DNA from: Acinetobacter sp. UBA6641
Lineage (GTDB): Bacteria; Pseudomonadota; Gammaproteobacteria; Pseudomonadales; Moraxellaceae
DNA: 6,716 nt
Direction: 5' to 3'
Assembly: GCA_002455755.1 (NCBI GenBank)
Contig: DKLL01000254.1
Location: forward strand, 1-6,716
In this document: positions 1-6,603 of the stretch, piece by piece
Layout: each line of letters opens with the position of its first letter
How positions within the stretch are numbered: position 1 is the stretch's first letter
Program-made: the position numbers and the translations under genes
The notes under the pieces: generated by a model
Seen by the model: the letters and a program-made list of their open reading frames with translations, nothing else
What the model was told of the DNA's origin: nothing
The model's database searches: none

Positions 1-1586
1 CGCTCTGCAGTGACGGCGGCCTGTTTTAAATCATGGCATTTATTCAGCAATATGCCAAATTCATCTGCGGAAAAATGAGAAATGATATCTTCTTCTTGAA
101 CGATCTGACGCAGGCGATTTGCTACAGCAATCAGAAGCTGATCACCACTGAGGTGTCCCAAACTTTGATTTAAAGGCTGGAAACCATCTAAATCAACATA
201 CATGACGATCAGGGGACGATGATGCTCATGCGGTATGTGGTGAAATGCGACATCCAGTATTTTTTCAAAGGTATGATGATTAATTAATCCGGTTAAACTG
301 TCGTGGGTTTGTTGCCGGGCGATATATTCGCTATTTGCCCGCTGTTGAGTAATATCCTGCTGAATCCCCATAAAATGTGTGCAGATATTTTTGTCATCAA
401 AAACTGGTCCTAATATCAGCTGGTTCCAGAACCAGCTACCATCTTTACGATAATTCTTTAAGGTGATCTGGATTTCTTGTTGTTCTTGAAGGGCATGATG
501 TATTTTATTAACTGTTTCAGGATCTGTATCGGGACCTTGCAGAAAACGACAATTTTTACCGATCACTTCTTCTTTATTATAACCGGTCAGCGATTCAAAC
601 GCAGGATTAACATATTCAATGGCCTGATCTGGGGCAGCATTGCTCAATATAATTCCAAGAGGATTGGCATCAACACTGCGTTTAAGTAGACGCAGCATTT
701 CTTCACTTTCACGCCGTTCTGAAATATCACGAGCGATGCCAAAAACACCCACCACCTGTTGAGCTTGTTTAATGGGTAGATAAGTCATGTCTAACCAGTA
801 ACATTCACCTACGGCATTCAGTGCCTGAATTTCCAGGTGCTGACTGTTTCCCTTTAAAGCTTGTTCGAATGCAGTTTGAGCTAAAGATTGAAATTCAGCA
901 CAAATAAAATTCGAGAAATGTAAGCCCCGAGCCTGTTCAAGATTAAATTTGGTGATTTTTTCAGAAACAAGATTAACATCAATCACGATGCCTTCTAGAT
1001 TATGTTCGAAAATAGCGTCCGGATGGTAAGTGAAGAAAGAGCGATATTTATCATGAAGAGCCAGTCTTTGTTGCCGTTCTTCATGTAGGTCCATACTTAA
1101 GGCAATTAAAGACGCTGCATGACGAAGTAATTTAATATGAGTCGGTGTTGGGCATTTAGGCGAACGATAATATGTCCCAAAAGTACCATAGAGTTTTCCT
1201 CGCGCGTTAATGATGGGCGAAGACCAGCACGCGTTCAGATTTTCTTCTTGAATCAGGGTTTTGAAATTCTTCCAGTTCTGATCAGTGACTAAATTTTCAC
1301 AAATCACAAGTGTTCTGTGAAAAGCTGCTGCACCACACGCACCCACATTGGGGCCTATTTCTAAACCATTAATCGCTTTCTGATACCGGGTTGAAAAATG
1401 TTGGGTACCACTGATCAGGCTTAAAGTTTTTTCTGTCTCTGAGTACAACATAATGGATACCATTGAATCAGGTATCCGGGCTTCTAACCATTCACTGACA
1501 GTTTGAAATATGAGGGTTAAGTCAGCGTGCTGCCCAATTAAATCAAAGATAGATTGAGTATCTAAATAACTCGCTGTTTGACTCAT
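1..1586 (-). CDS. GAF-PAS-LOV-GGDEF signalling protein, probable blue-light sensor (C-terminus outside window)
   Basis: The first 528 codons are visible. The ATG at 1584-1586 is preceded by a strong ribosome site (AAGGAAGGA). There is no signal peptide or membrane segment, so it is probably cytoplasmic. Domains: GAF at about residues 15-165 (GACGAAAF with C84, NACWSSPI with C120, GKLYGTFGTYY); PAS at about 178-290; a second PAS at about 302-415; GGDEF from about 425 to the edge. The second PAS reads as a LOV domain: GKNCRFLQG with candidate photoactive C346, NYRKDG with N378, FWN with N388, and GIQQDIT with Q409. These match the flavin-contacting positions of YtvA and phototropins. The GGDEF part starts well (HDSLTGL, YVDLDGF, LGHLSGDQLL), but the signature is SADEF (506-510) and the preceding RxxD inhibitory site is QEED, so cyclase activity is unlikely. 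By family precedent an EAL phosphodiesterase domain probably follows; this is inference. The domain calls are firm, but light sensing is untested. Confidence 0.9.
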   Translation of the reverse strand, partial: MSQTASYLDTQSIFDLIGQHADLTLIFQTVSEWLEARIPDSMVSIMLYSETEKTLSLISGTQHFSTRYQKAINGLEIGPNVGACGAAAFHRTLVICENLVTDQNWKNFKTLIQEENLNACWSSPIINARGKLYGTFGTYYRSPKCPTPTHIKLLRHAASLIALSMDLHEERQQRLALHDKYRSFFTYHPDAIFEHNLEGIVIDVNLVSEKITKFNLEQARGLHFSNFICAEFQSLAQTAFEQALKGNSQHLEIQALNAVGECYWLDMTYLPIKQAQQVVGVFGIARDISERRESEEMLRLLKRSVDANPLGIILSNAAPDQAIEYVNPAFESLTGYNKEEVIGKNCRFLQGPDTDPETVNKIHHALQEQQEIQITLKNYRKDGSWFWNQLILGPVFDDKNICTHFMGIQQDITQQRANSEYIARQQTHDSLTGLINHHTFEKILDVAFHHIPHEHHRPLIVMYVDLDGFQPLNQSLGHLSGDQLLIAVANRLRQIVQEEDIISHFSADEFGILLNKCHDLKQAAVTAE

Positions 1587-1949
1587 ATAGTATTCCTTCC
1601 TTGAGTTGTATCGCGTATTTTTAATAGATTCTCAGTCAAAAATCTTTAAATCAGATCGATATATTGATTATTGATTCTGTATAAACAATATAACAAAAAT
1701 ATGATTGTCCTCACCTATAATTATCTGAAAATCTTAATAGATATCAAGCTTCAACTTAAATAATTTGCAGCAATAGTGATTCCTCTGAACATACGAGCTA
1801 TTGAAAGTAGAGCTATTTTTTAAAAGAAAAACCATCGGACCTTGTTAGAATCGGAAAACAGACTTACTATGCCAGATGTTTCGTGCAGAGTCATGAAAAA
1901 TATGTACTTGTTTTTAAAAAGTATTATTAAATAATTCAAAAAAATGAAT
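1587..1949. other. AT-rich intergenic stretch without a recognisable gene
   Basis: No coding frame of convincing length or composition was seen on either strand. The stretch holds the ribosome site and candidate promoter of the LOV gene at its left end, the tandem ATTGATT pair (1663-1676), and a direct repeat GAGCTATT at 1795-1802 and 1810-1817. Nothing resembling a tRNA, a strong terminator or the 5' part of the transposase relic to its right could be made out. Confidence 0.6.
1720..1747 (-). promoter_or_regulatory. Candidate sigma-70 promoter of the LOV signalling gene
   Basis: Read on the minus strand, TTGATA (1742-1747) and GATAAT (1720-1725) lie 16 bases apart, each one base from consensus. 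Transcription would begin near 1712 and give a leader of roughly 125 bases before the start codon. The leader contains a perfect tandem 7-mer (ATTGATT twice, 1663-1676 on the plus strand) of unknown meaning. The region is AT-rich, so chance matches are possible. Confidence 0.35.
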
Positions 1950-2125
1950 ATAACATCAAGTCATATCCGGATAGATGGGTATTTATATAAAATCAGGCAT
2001 TGAGTGGGAAATGCATTTGCAGGATTAAAGCGGTTTTAGCTGTTGCAAGCCAATATGACAAGCTAAAGCAAAACTATAAAAGTACTGTTGCCCTAGCTTG
2101 TAGCTTTATCTTGTTATCACTATGA
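1950..2125 (+). pseudogene. Decayed 3' end of an IS5-family-like transposase gene
   Basis: Plus-strand translation gives a typical transposase C-terminus in two frames. From about 1974 the frame reads DGYLYKIRH, then a TGA at 2001-2003, then VGNAFA. After an apparent one-base deletion near 2019-2021 it continues RIKAVLAVASQYDKLKQNY and KSTVALACSFILLSL, and stops at TGA 2123-2125. This resembles the usual IS5-type ending (LYKxRHxVENAFxRIKxxRAxATRYDKL...ALACxxIWLP), with the RHR arginine turned into a stop, E to G in VEN, and R to Q and W to L changes. Only about 58 codons remain. The catalytic D and first conserved regions, the left end and clear terminal inverted repeats were not found. It is a non-functional relic. 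The family call rests on recalled motifs; exact IS identity is unknown. Confidence 0.65.
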
Positions 2126-2169
2126 AATGTCAAAAGATTTTAATATCTTCCCAATTTTTATAGGTATGT

Positions 2170-2487
2170 TTAAATTAAATTTTTAGGACAATACAGATGA
2201 TAAAGGGTATTCAGTACCTGAACCAGTTTTTCATCTTTAATGGAATAAAATATCTGTTTGCCTTCGCGACGCGTAGTCACCACATTGCTTTTACGTAACA
2301 TCATCAGTTGCTGGGATAGCGTAGGCTGGTTAATTTGAGTCATCTGTTCTATTTGGGAAACATTTAATTCCTGTTTAGCAAGGTGACATAAAATAAGTAA
2401 ACGATCTGTATTGGCTAATGATTTTAATATCGTGACAACAATATCAATAGACTCATGCATAGAAGCAATTTCAAGATCGGTGTTCAT
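2170..2487 (-). CDS. ArsR-family repressor, BigR/SqrR/YgaV-like candidate persulfide sensor
   Basis: This 105-residue protein is a compact winged-helix repressor of normal ArsR/SmtB length. The helix-turn-helix spans about residues 43-66 (VSQIEQMTQINQPTLSQQL) and the beta wing about 69-82 (VVTTRREGKQIFYSI). LANTDRLLILCHLA and the ending LYHLYCPKN carry the only two cysteines, C34 and C100. Their 66-residue spacing equals that of the redox pair in SqrR (C41/C107) and BigR (C42/C108), and E. coli YgaV has a similar YCP ending. In those proteins a di- or tetrasulfide link between the cysteines relieves repression of sulfide-detoxification genes. The CxC metal site of ArsR arsenic or cadmium sensors is absent. 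No sulfur dioxygenase, Sqr or rhodanese gene lies beside it, so its targets are unknown and may be its own promoter or distant genes. The start ATG has a modest GGAA ribosome site. A weak AT-rich hairpin (2134-2149) follows the stop. Confidence 0.88.
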   Translation of the reverse strand: MNTDLEIASMHESIDIVVTILKSLANTDRLLILCHLAKQELNVSQIEQMTQINQPTLSQQLMMLRKSNVVTTRREGKQIFYSIKDEKLVQVLNTLYHLYCPKNLI

Positions 2488-2522
2488 ACAGCATTTCCAT
2501 ACTACGCAACAGTAACCTAGGC

Positions 2523-2572
2523 AGTATACAGTCTGATGAACCTCATTTATGATGAAAATGTAACATTTTCAA
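2523..2572 (-). promoter_or_regulatory. Probable promoter region of the ArsR-family gene
   Basis: On the minus strand TATACT (2523-2528) is the best -10-like hexamer but has no good -35 at normal spacing. TTGAAA (2567-2572) is a fair -35 inside the palindrome, but only weak -10 candidates (around ATAAAT, 2547-2553) follow it. A promoter is expected here because a terminator separates this gene from plsB. The exact elements are uncertain. Confidence 0.35.
2553..2571. promoter_or_regulatory. 19-bp perfect palindrome, candidate operator of the ArsR-family repressor
   Basis: TGAAAATGT-A-ACATTTTCA is a perfect inverted repeat with 9-base arms around a single base, centred at 2562. It lies 66-84 bases upstream of the repressor's start codon, between that gene and the plsB terminator. 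Length and symmetry suit a winged-helix dimer, and ArsR repressors commonly bind their own promoters. It overlaps a possible -35 element (TTGAAA on the minus strand, 2567-2572). Assignment to this regulator is inference. Confidence 0.5.
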
Positions 2573-2612
2573 TGGTTTTTAATGAAGGTAATTATCAGAT
2601 ATTCTTATATTC

Positions 2613-2647
2613 ATTAAAATAAGGCATTTAATCCAGATTAAATGCCT
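2613..2647 (-). terminator. Rho-independent terminator of plsB
   Basis: A perfect 12-bp inverted repeat (AGGCATTTAATC / GATTAAATGCCT, 2622-2633 and 2636-2647) starts 25 bases past the plsB stop. On the minus strand the hairpin is followed at once by TTATTTTAAT, a U-rich tail. No T-run follows on the plus strand, so it acts in the plsB direction. It separates plsB transcription from the downstream repressor gene. Confidence 0.8.
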
Positions 2648-2671
2648 GACAGGAATGCAAAATAGGGATTA

Positions 2672-5176
2672 TCAATTTTTATGGGTCTGTTTAAATCCTT
2701 TTAATTCTTTTTCATTAAAATGTACGGCTTCAGTGATAGCCTGACGCATTTCAGGATTATACCAGCTTAAAATTGCAGAAATTTTTTCTTCAAAATCTTC
2801 GCTGATCACAAAGTGATTTTCCTGAATACTGAGCAGACCATTTTGTTTAAGAATAGCAATAAAGTTTTTTAAAGTTGCGCTATCAAAATAATAACCGGCC
2901 TGAATTTTTTTAGTTTGCGACAGTTTGTTCAATACCGCTTTACCCATTTTCTCCAGTTCTTTCAGGCTTAGGGATTGCTGCGGAGCGTATTGTTGAAGTA
3001 ATGCAGCAATCATGGTCATGTTATTTAGGCTGGAATGAGATAGGTGAGCCAGTGCCAAAAGCTGGTCTTGAGCCTGCTCATCTGGTGAAATGGCGATGGT
3101 CTGGTCTGGGTGAAGGCTTATCCAGCCGAATTGCGCCAGACTTTCAAGAATTACTGTAATTTCCTGATCTAACTGGTCACTGTGCCATTTGAGGAAAAAT
3201 TCTTCCTTAAAATAGGGATAGATATTTTTAACTGTATCGATTAAATAATGCTTAGAGATTTTTTTATACGAATGCACAAGTACTGCAATTAAGGACGGTA
3301 GAATAAAACAGTGCAGAATATTATTGCTAAAATAACTTAACAGAATTTTTTGACTTTCAGCAACGCGTACCCAGTTTTGATTATTCTGATTAAAGATTTC
3401 AACCTGTTTTAATTTGACAGCATATTGAATAATCTCTGCACTGGATAATTCCGTCATAATCATTTTTGAATCATATTCCGTCATTTTTAATAAATGACGA
3501 TATTGATCAATTTTGGCAATTAAATCATTTTCCGTTAAAACGTGATCTTCAGCATTGAGTAAAATAAGCGAAATTAACGAAATCGGATTAATCACCACTG
3601 CTTTATTAATATTTTCCAGGATTGAATTGGCGACCTGATTAACCGTTTGAATCACAGGTTGGGGTAATTCATCATGAATATTAAGTTTAATATCCTTGGC
3701 TTGATGTTCTGCTAAAACTTGATCCAGAAAAACCGGTTCGCCAAAATTGACATGTACCTGGCCAAAGACTTTTTCAATTTTACGCACTGAACTCAAAATC
3801 CCCCAAATCGATTCGGCTTCTTTCGGTTTACCATTCAGCTCATTTAAGTATGAGGTACCTTCAATCAGCTTTTCATAACCAAAATAGGTGGGAATAAAGG
3901 CAATCGGTTTGGTTGCACCACGTAAATGACTCTGTACTGTCATCGACAGCATGCCTTTTTTCGGTGGCAACAGCATACCGGTGCGTGAACGGCCACCTTC
4001 AATAAAGTATTCCAAAGGTGTGTTGCGTGATAAAAGACTATGTAAATATTCTTTAAATACCGAGGTATAAAGTTCATTTCCGCTGAAAGTACGACGGATG
4101 AAATAGGCACCGCCACCTCGCATGATCTGACCGACCACAGGCAAGTTGAGGTTAATACCCGCTGCAATATGCGGCACCATCAAGCCGCGGTTAAAAATCA
4201 CATAAGACAGCAGTAAATAATCGATATGACTGCGATGGCATGGGGTATAGACAATTTCGTAATCCTTGGCCAGCTCGCGCACGGTATCGAAATTATGCAC
4301 TTCAATTCCATCATAAAGTTGCGTCCAGAGTTTGGTCAGCGCCAGTTCGGCAAAACGCAGGGTGGAATAGGAAAAGTCCGAAACCACTTCGGTTAAATAG
4401 CCTTTGGCGCGGTTCTCTGCTTCAAACATGCTGATTTTGTGATTAATACTTTCTTTACGAATCGCATCCTGCACCGTTTCGGTTTTCATTAACTTGTTAA
4501 TGAGATTACGGCGGTCGGATAAGTCGGGACCTAAAATCGCTTCTTTATATTTGTTAAAATTGGTATTCAGTTCCTTGACCACAGAATGTGCCGGAGAAAA
4601 ATTGGGATATTCAATTTTAGATTTTTCTATTGCCGCTTTCAGGGAAATCGGTTTATGAAATTCAATATAGTTTTCACGGCTATATAAAGAAATATTCAAG
4701 GCCTGCTTTAATTTGGATGGGGTTGCCCAGGCATCTGCAAATAAGGCTTTAAACCAGGAGTCTTCATATTCTGGTGAGCGCCCCCATAACACCGTCACCG
4801 GAACCAGATCAATATCGTATTCGGGATATTTTTCCAAAGCTTCAATCAGGCGAATGAGCTTTGCCGAATAATGATAGGCTTCATTTTTCGAGTTGGGCAC
4901 ATTCAAAGCCAGAATGGAATCATCTTCCTGATAGTCCTGAATGCTGACAGGTGCAAAAACAGAAGGCAGGTTGCGTGCTTTGGCTTCTGTGTCGATTAAT
5001 ACGGTATTACTCAGTGAGGCATCTTGTAAGACATAACAGATTATTTTCTTATCCAAGTGAGTTTTTATATTTTTTTCTAATTCTTCAGTATTGCCTAAGA
5101 CTTGAGGCGTCACGATTTTATCGAGGAGTTTCTGTGTAAATTGTCGATAGAACCGGCTATAACCCTTATTAGACAT
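2672..5176 (-). CDS. plsB: Glycerol-3-phosphate 1-O-acyltransferase PlsB
   Basis: PlsB catalyses the first step of phospholipid synthesis at the inner membrane: transfer of an acyl chain from acyl-ACP or acyl-CoA to position 1 of sn-glycerol-3-phosphate. All four glycerolipid acyltransferase blocks are present: HRSHID (catalytic H314 and D319), GGGAYFIRRTF (354-364), FIEGGRSRTG (E393, G394, R396) and IPTYFGYE (P429). Each of the first three sits about eight residues beyond its E. coli position. The length is 834 residues, close to the 807 of E. coli. The ATG at 5174-5176 (MSNKGYSRFYRQ) is preferred because TTTAGGGA stands just before it. The frame stays open upstream to an in-frame ATG at 5198-5200 and a TTG at 5252-5254, but neither has a ribosome site, and the extra 26 residues are AT-rich with no PlsB character. 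It is divergent from cysK across 266 bases and ends in its own terminator, so it looks monocistronic. Confidence 0.97.
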   Translation of the reverse strand: MSNKGYSRFYRQFTQKLLDKIVTPQVLGNTEELEKNIKTHLDKKIICYVLQDASLSNTVLIDTEAKARNLPSVFAPVSIQDYQEDDSILALNVPNSKNEAYHYSAKLIRLIEALEKYPEYDIDLVPVTVLWGRSPEYEDSWFKALFADAWATPSKLKQALNISLYSRENYIEFHKPISLKAAIEKSKIEYPNFSPAHSVVKELNTNFNKYKEAILGPDLSDRRNLINKLMKTETVQDAIRKESINHKISMFEAENRAKGYLTEVVSDFSYSTLRFAELALTKLWTQLYDGIEVHNFDTVRELAKDYEIVYTPCHRSHIDYLLLSYVIFNRGLMVPHIAAGINLNLPVVGQIMRGGGAYFIRRTFSGNELYTSVFKEYLHSLLSRNTPLEYFIEGGRSRTGMLLPPKKGMLSMTVQSHLRGATKPIAFIPTYFGYEKLIEGTSYLNELNGKPKEAESIWGILSSVRKIEKVFGQVHVNFGEPVFLDQVLAEHQAKDIKLNIHDELPQPVIQTVNQVANSILENINKAVVINPISLISLILLNAEDHVLTENDLIAKIDQYRHLLKMTEYDSKMIMTELSSAEIIQYAVKLKQVEIFNQNNQNWVRVAESQKILLSYFSNNILHCFILPSLIAVLVHSYKKISKHYLIDTVKNIYPYFKEEFFLKWHSDQLDQEITVILESLAQFGWISLHPDQTIAISPDEQAQDQLLALAHLSHSSLNNMTMIAALLQQYAPQQSLSLKELEKMGKAVLNKLSQTKKIQAGYYFDSATLKNFIAILKQNGLLSIQENHFVISEDFEEKISAILSWYNPEMRQAITEAVHFNEKELKGFKQTHKN

Positions 5177-5442
5177 TTGATTCCCTAAATCTGTTTTCAT
5201 TTGATAGATATTGTGTGCAATTGTATAAATAAATACAAACTTTATTGATGACAATTAGGTCATTTAAGTGGTCACAACCTGGATAACATTCTCAGCTCAA
5301 GATTTTAAAAAATATTGTCTTGCAGGGTTAAATCGTAGCTTAAGTCGTAAAAATGCCGCCATAGAAAAACTTATGTTGTATGCCTAAATGGCTTATGATG
5401 AGCGCATGACTTTAAAATCAAAAGACAGCTCAAGGAGTTAAA
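5177..5442. promoter_or_regulatory. Divergent plsB-cysK intergenic region with the cysK -10 candidate
   Basis: This gap must carry both outward promoters. For cysK, TATGAT (5394-5399) is one base from the -10 consensus and would start transcription about 37 bases before the ATG, but the matching -35 (TTATGT, 5371-5376) is poor, as at activator-dependent promoters. For plsB, TACAAT-like and TATTTA-like hexamers occur around 5220-5235 on the minus strand, without a convincing -35 partner. No strong palindrome or copy of the 2553-2571 site was seen. Confidence 0.4.
5432..5437 (+). promoter_or_regulatory. Shine-Dalgarno of cysK
   Basis: AAGGAG sits five bases before the ATG at 5443. It fixes the start and supports the N-terminal stretch that lies ahead of the conserved CysK core. 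Confidence 0.8.
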
Positions 5443-6441
5443 ATGAGTACTGATTCTGCTTTTCCAGCACCGAACAATTTAGCCATAGCGGTTTATAGTG
5501 ATAATGCTGAAGCGATTGGCAATACGCCTTTAATTCGTATTAATCGTGCCATTTCATCCGATGCAACCGTATTGGCAAAAGTTGAAAGCCGTAATCCGGC
5601 ATTCTCGGTGAAATGCCGGGTAGGTGCCGCTTTAATTGCCGATGCTGAAGAAAAAGGTTTGCTTAAACCGGGTATGCATATTGTCGAACCAACCAGTGGC
5701 AATACCGGTATTGCTCTGGCATTTGTTGCAGCTGCCAAAGGTTACGAGATTACCTTGACCATGCCGGCAAGCATGAGTGTTGAACGCCGCAAGGTTTTAA
5801 AAGCGTTTGGGGCAAATCTGGTACTGACTGAACCGGCGAAAGGCATGAAAGGCGCGGTAGATGAAGCAGTCCGTCTAGCCAATGAACAGCCGGATGTCTA
5901 TTTTTTACCGCAGCAATTTGAAAACCCGGCCAATCCTAAAATTCATGAACAAACCACAGGTCCTGAAATTTGGGAAGCCACGGGCGGTAAAGTCGATATT
6001 TTAGTGTCTGGTGTAGGGACGGGCGGTACCATTTCCGGTATTTCACGTTATTTTGAACAGGTACAAAATCAACCGCTTTATTCAGTGGCTGTTGAGCCTG
6101 CTGAATCACCGATTATTGGCCAGGCGAAACGCGGTGAACCATTAACGCCGGGACCGCATAAAATTCAGGGTATTGGTGCCAATTTTATTCCTAAAAACCT
6201 GGATCTGGATTTAGTGGATGAAGTGATTGCGATTGAAAGTGCGACTGCGGTTGAATGGGCACGCAAAACTGCCACCCATGAAGGCATTTTGGTCGGTATT
6301 TCAAGTGGCGCAGCGATGGCAGCCGCTGCTCAATTGGCAGCACGTCCTGAAAATGCCGGTAAAAACATTGTGGTGATTTTACCGGATGCAGGTGAACGCT
6401 ATTTGTCTTCGGTATTATTTGAAGATATTTCAGCAGACTAA
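5443..6441 (+). CDS. cysK: Cysteine synthase A (O-acetylserine sulfhydrylase)
   Basis: This cytoplasmic PLP enzyme converts O-acetyl-L-serine and sulfide to L-cysteine and acetate, the last step of assimilatory cysteine synthesis. In related bacteria it also binds serine acetyltransferase CysE. The 332 residues show the full fold-type II set: NPAFSVKCR with Schiff-base lysine K57, TSGNTG (84-89) for the substrate carboxylate, GVGTGGT (190-196) for the PLP phosphate, [11 protein letters not shown] (240-250), and GISSGAA (285-291). SVKCR, the KGMKGA and QQFENPANP segments, and the [10 protein letters not shown] ending follow CysK rather than CysM. Compared with E. coli CysK the lysine lies about 15 residues later, because of a short N-terminal extension ([15 protein letters not shown]). 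The good ribosome site before the first ATG argues that the extension is real. It is transcribed away from plsB, with a hairpin after the stop, and is probably monocistronic. CysB-type control is likely from general knowledge but no site was recognised. Confidence 0.96.
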   Translation: MSTDSAFPAPNNLAIAVYSDNAEAIGNTPLIRINRAISSDATVLAKVESRNPAFSVKCRVGAALIADAEEKGLLKPGMHIVEPTSGNTGIALAFVAAAKGYEITLTMPASMSVERRKVLKAFGANLVLTEPAKGMKGAVDEAVRLANEQPDVYFLPQQFENPANPKIHEQTTGPEIWEATGGKVDILVSGVGTGGTISGISRYFEQVQNQPLYSVAVEPAESPIIGQAKRGEPLTPGPHKIQGIGANFIPKNLDLDLVDEVIAIESATAVEWARKTATHEGILVGISSGAAMAAAAQLAARPENAGKNIVVILPDAGERYLSSVLFEDISAD

Positions 6442-6457
6442 TTGCTGCATGCTTTAA

Positions 6458-6519
6458 GCTTTGACTTAAATTTGAGGCATTCAGGTTTAAGTCAAAGCAT
6501 TTGAGTGATTTGTTTTTTT
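6458..6519 (+). terminator. Probable cysK terminator hairpin
   Basis: A perfect 13-bp inverted repeat (GCTTTGACTTAAA / TTTAAGTCAAAGC, 6458-6470 and 6486-6498) with a 15-base loop begins 16 bases past the cysK stop. A run of seven T (6513-6519) follows only after 14 more bases, so it is not a textbook intrinsic terminator. It may end transcription less efficiently or protect the mRNA end. There is no T-run on the opposite side. Confidence 0.6.
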
Positions 6520-6603
6520 AAGCTTCTTGTATAAATCATTTTTCAATCACCATGAGCATTCATTAAGCTAAAATTGAAATAGATTTTAGTATGTACCGGT
6601 TTC

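Noticed and set aside
477..689. Plus-strand open frame of 70 codons
   Set aside because: It lies antisense within the LOV domain coding region and has no recognisable motif or ribosome site.
2058..2101. Inverted repeat ACAAGCTA / TAGCTTGT with a 28-base loop, considered as a small RNA or terminator
   Set aside because: It falls inside the transposase relic (YDKLKQ... ALACSF), whose codons explain it. The loop is long and no T-run follows.
2170..2487. Metal-sensing ArsR (arsenic, cadmium or zinc)
   Set aside because: No CxC or ELCVCDL motif is present in the recognition helix region, while the cysteine pair fits persulfide sensors.
3940..4434. Open frames of 64-75 codons on both strands within plsB
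   Set aside because: They overlap the conserved acyltransferase motifs of PlsB in other frames and have no independent support.
4951..5139. Plus-strand open frame of 62 codons antisense to the plsB N-terminal part
   Set aside because: It is a shadow of the real minus-strand gene, with no start signal.
5493..5738. Minus-strand open frame of 81 codons within cysK
   Set aside because: It is antisense to the PLP-binding region of CysK, whose frame is fully explained by conserved motifs.
5443..6441. CysM (cysteine synthase B) as an alternative name
   Set aside because: SVKCR at the PLP lysine, the KGMKGA segment and the [10 protein letters not shown] ending follow CysK, and the length suits CysK rather than the shorter CysM.
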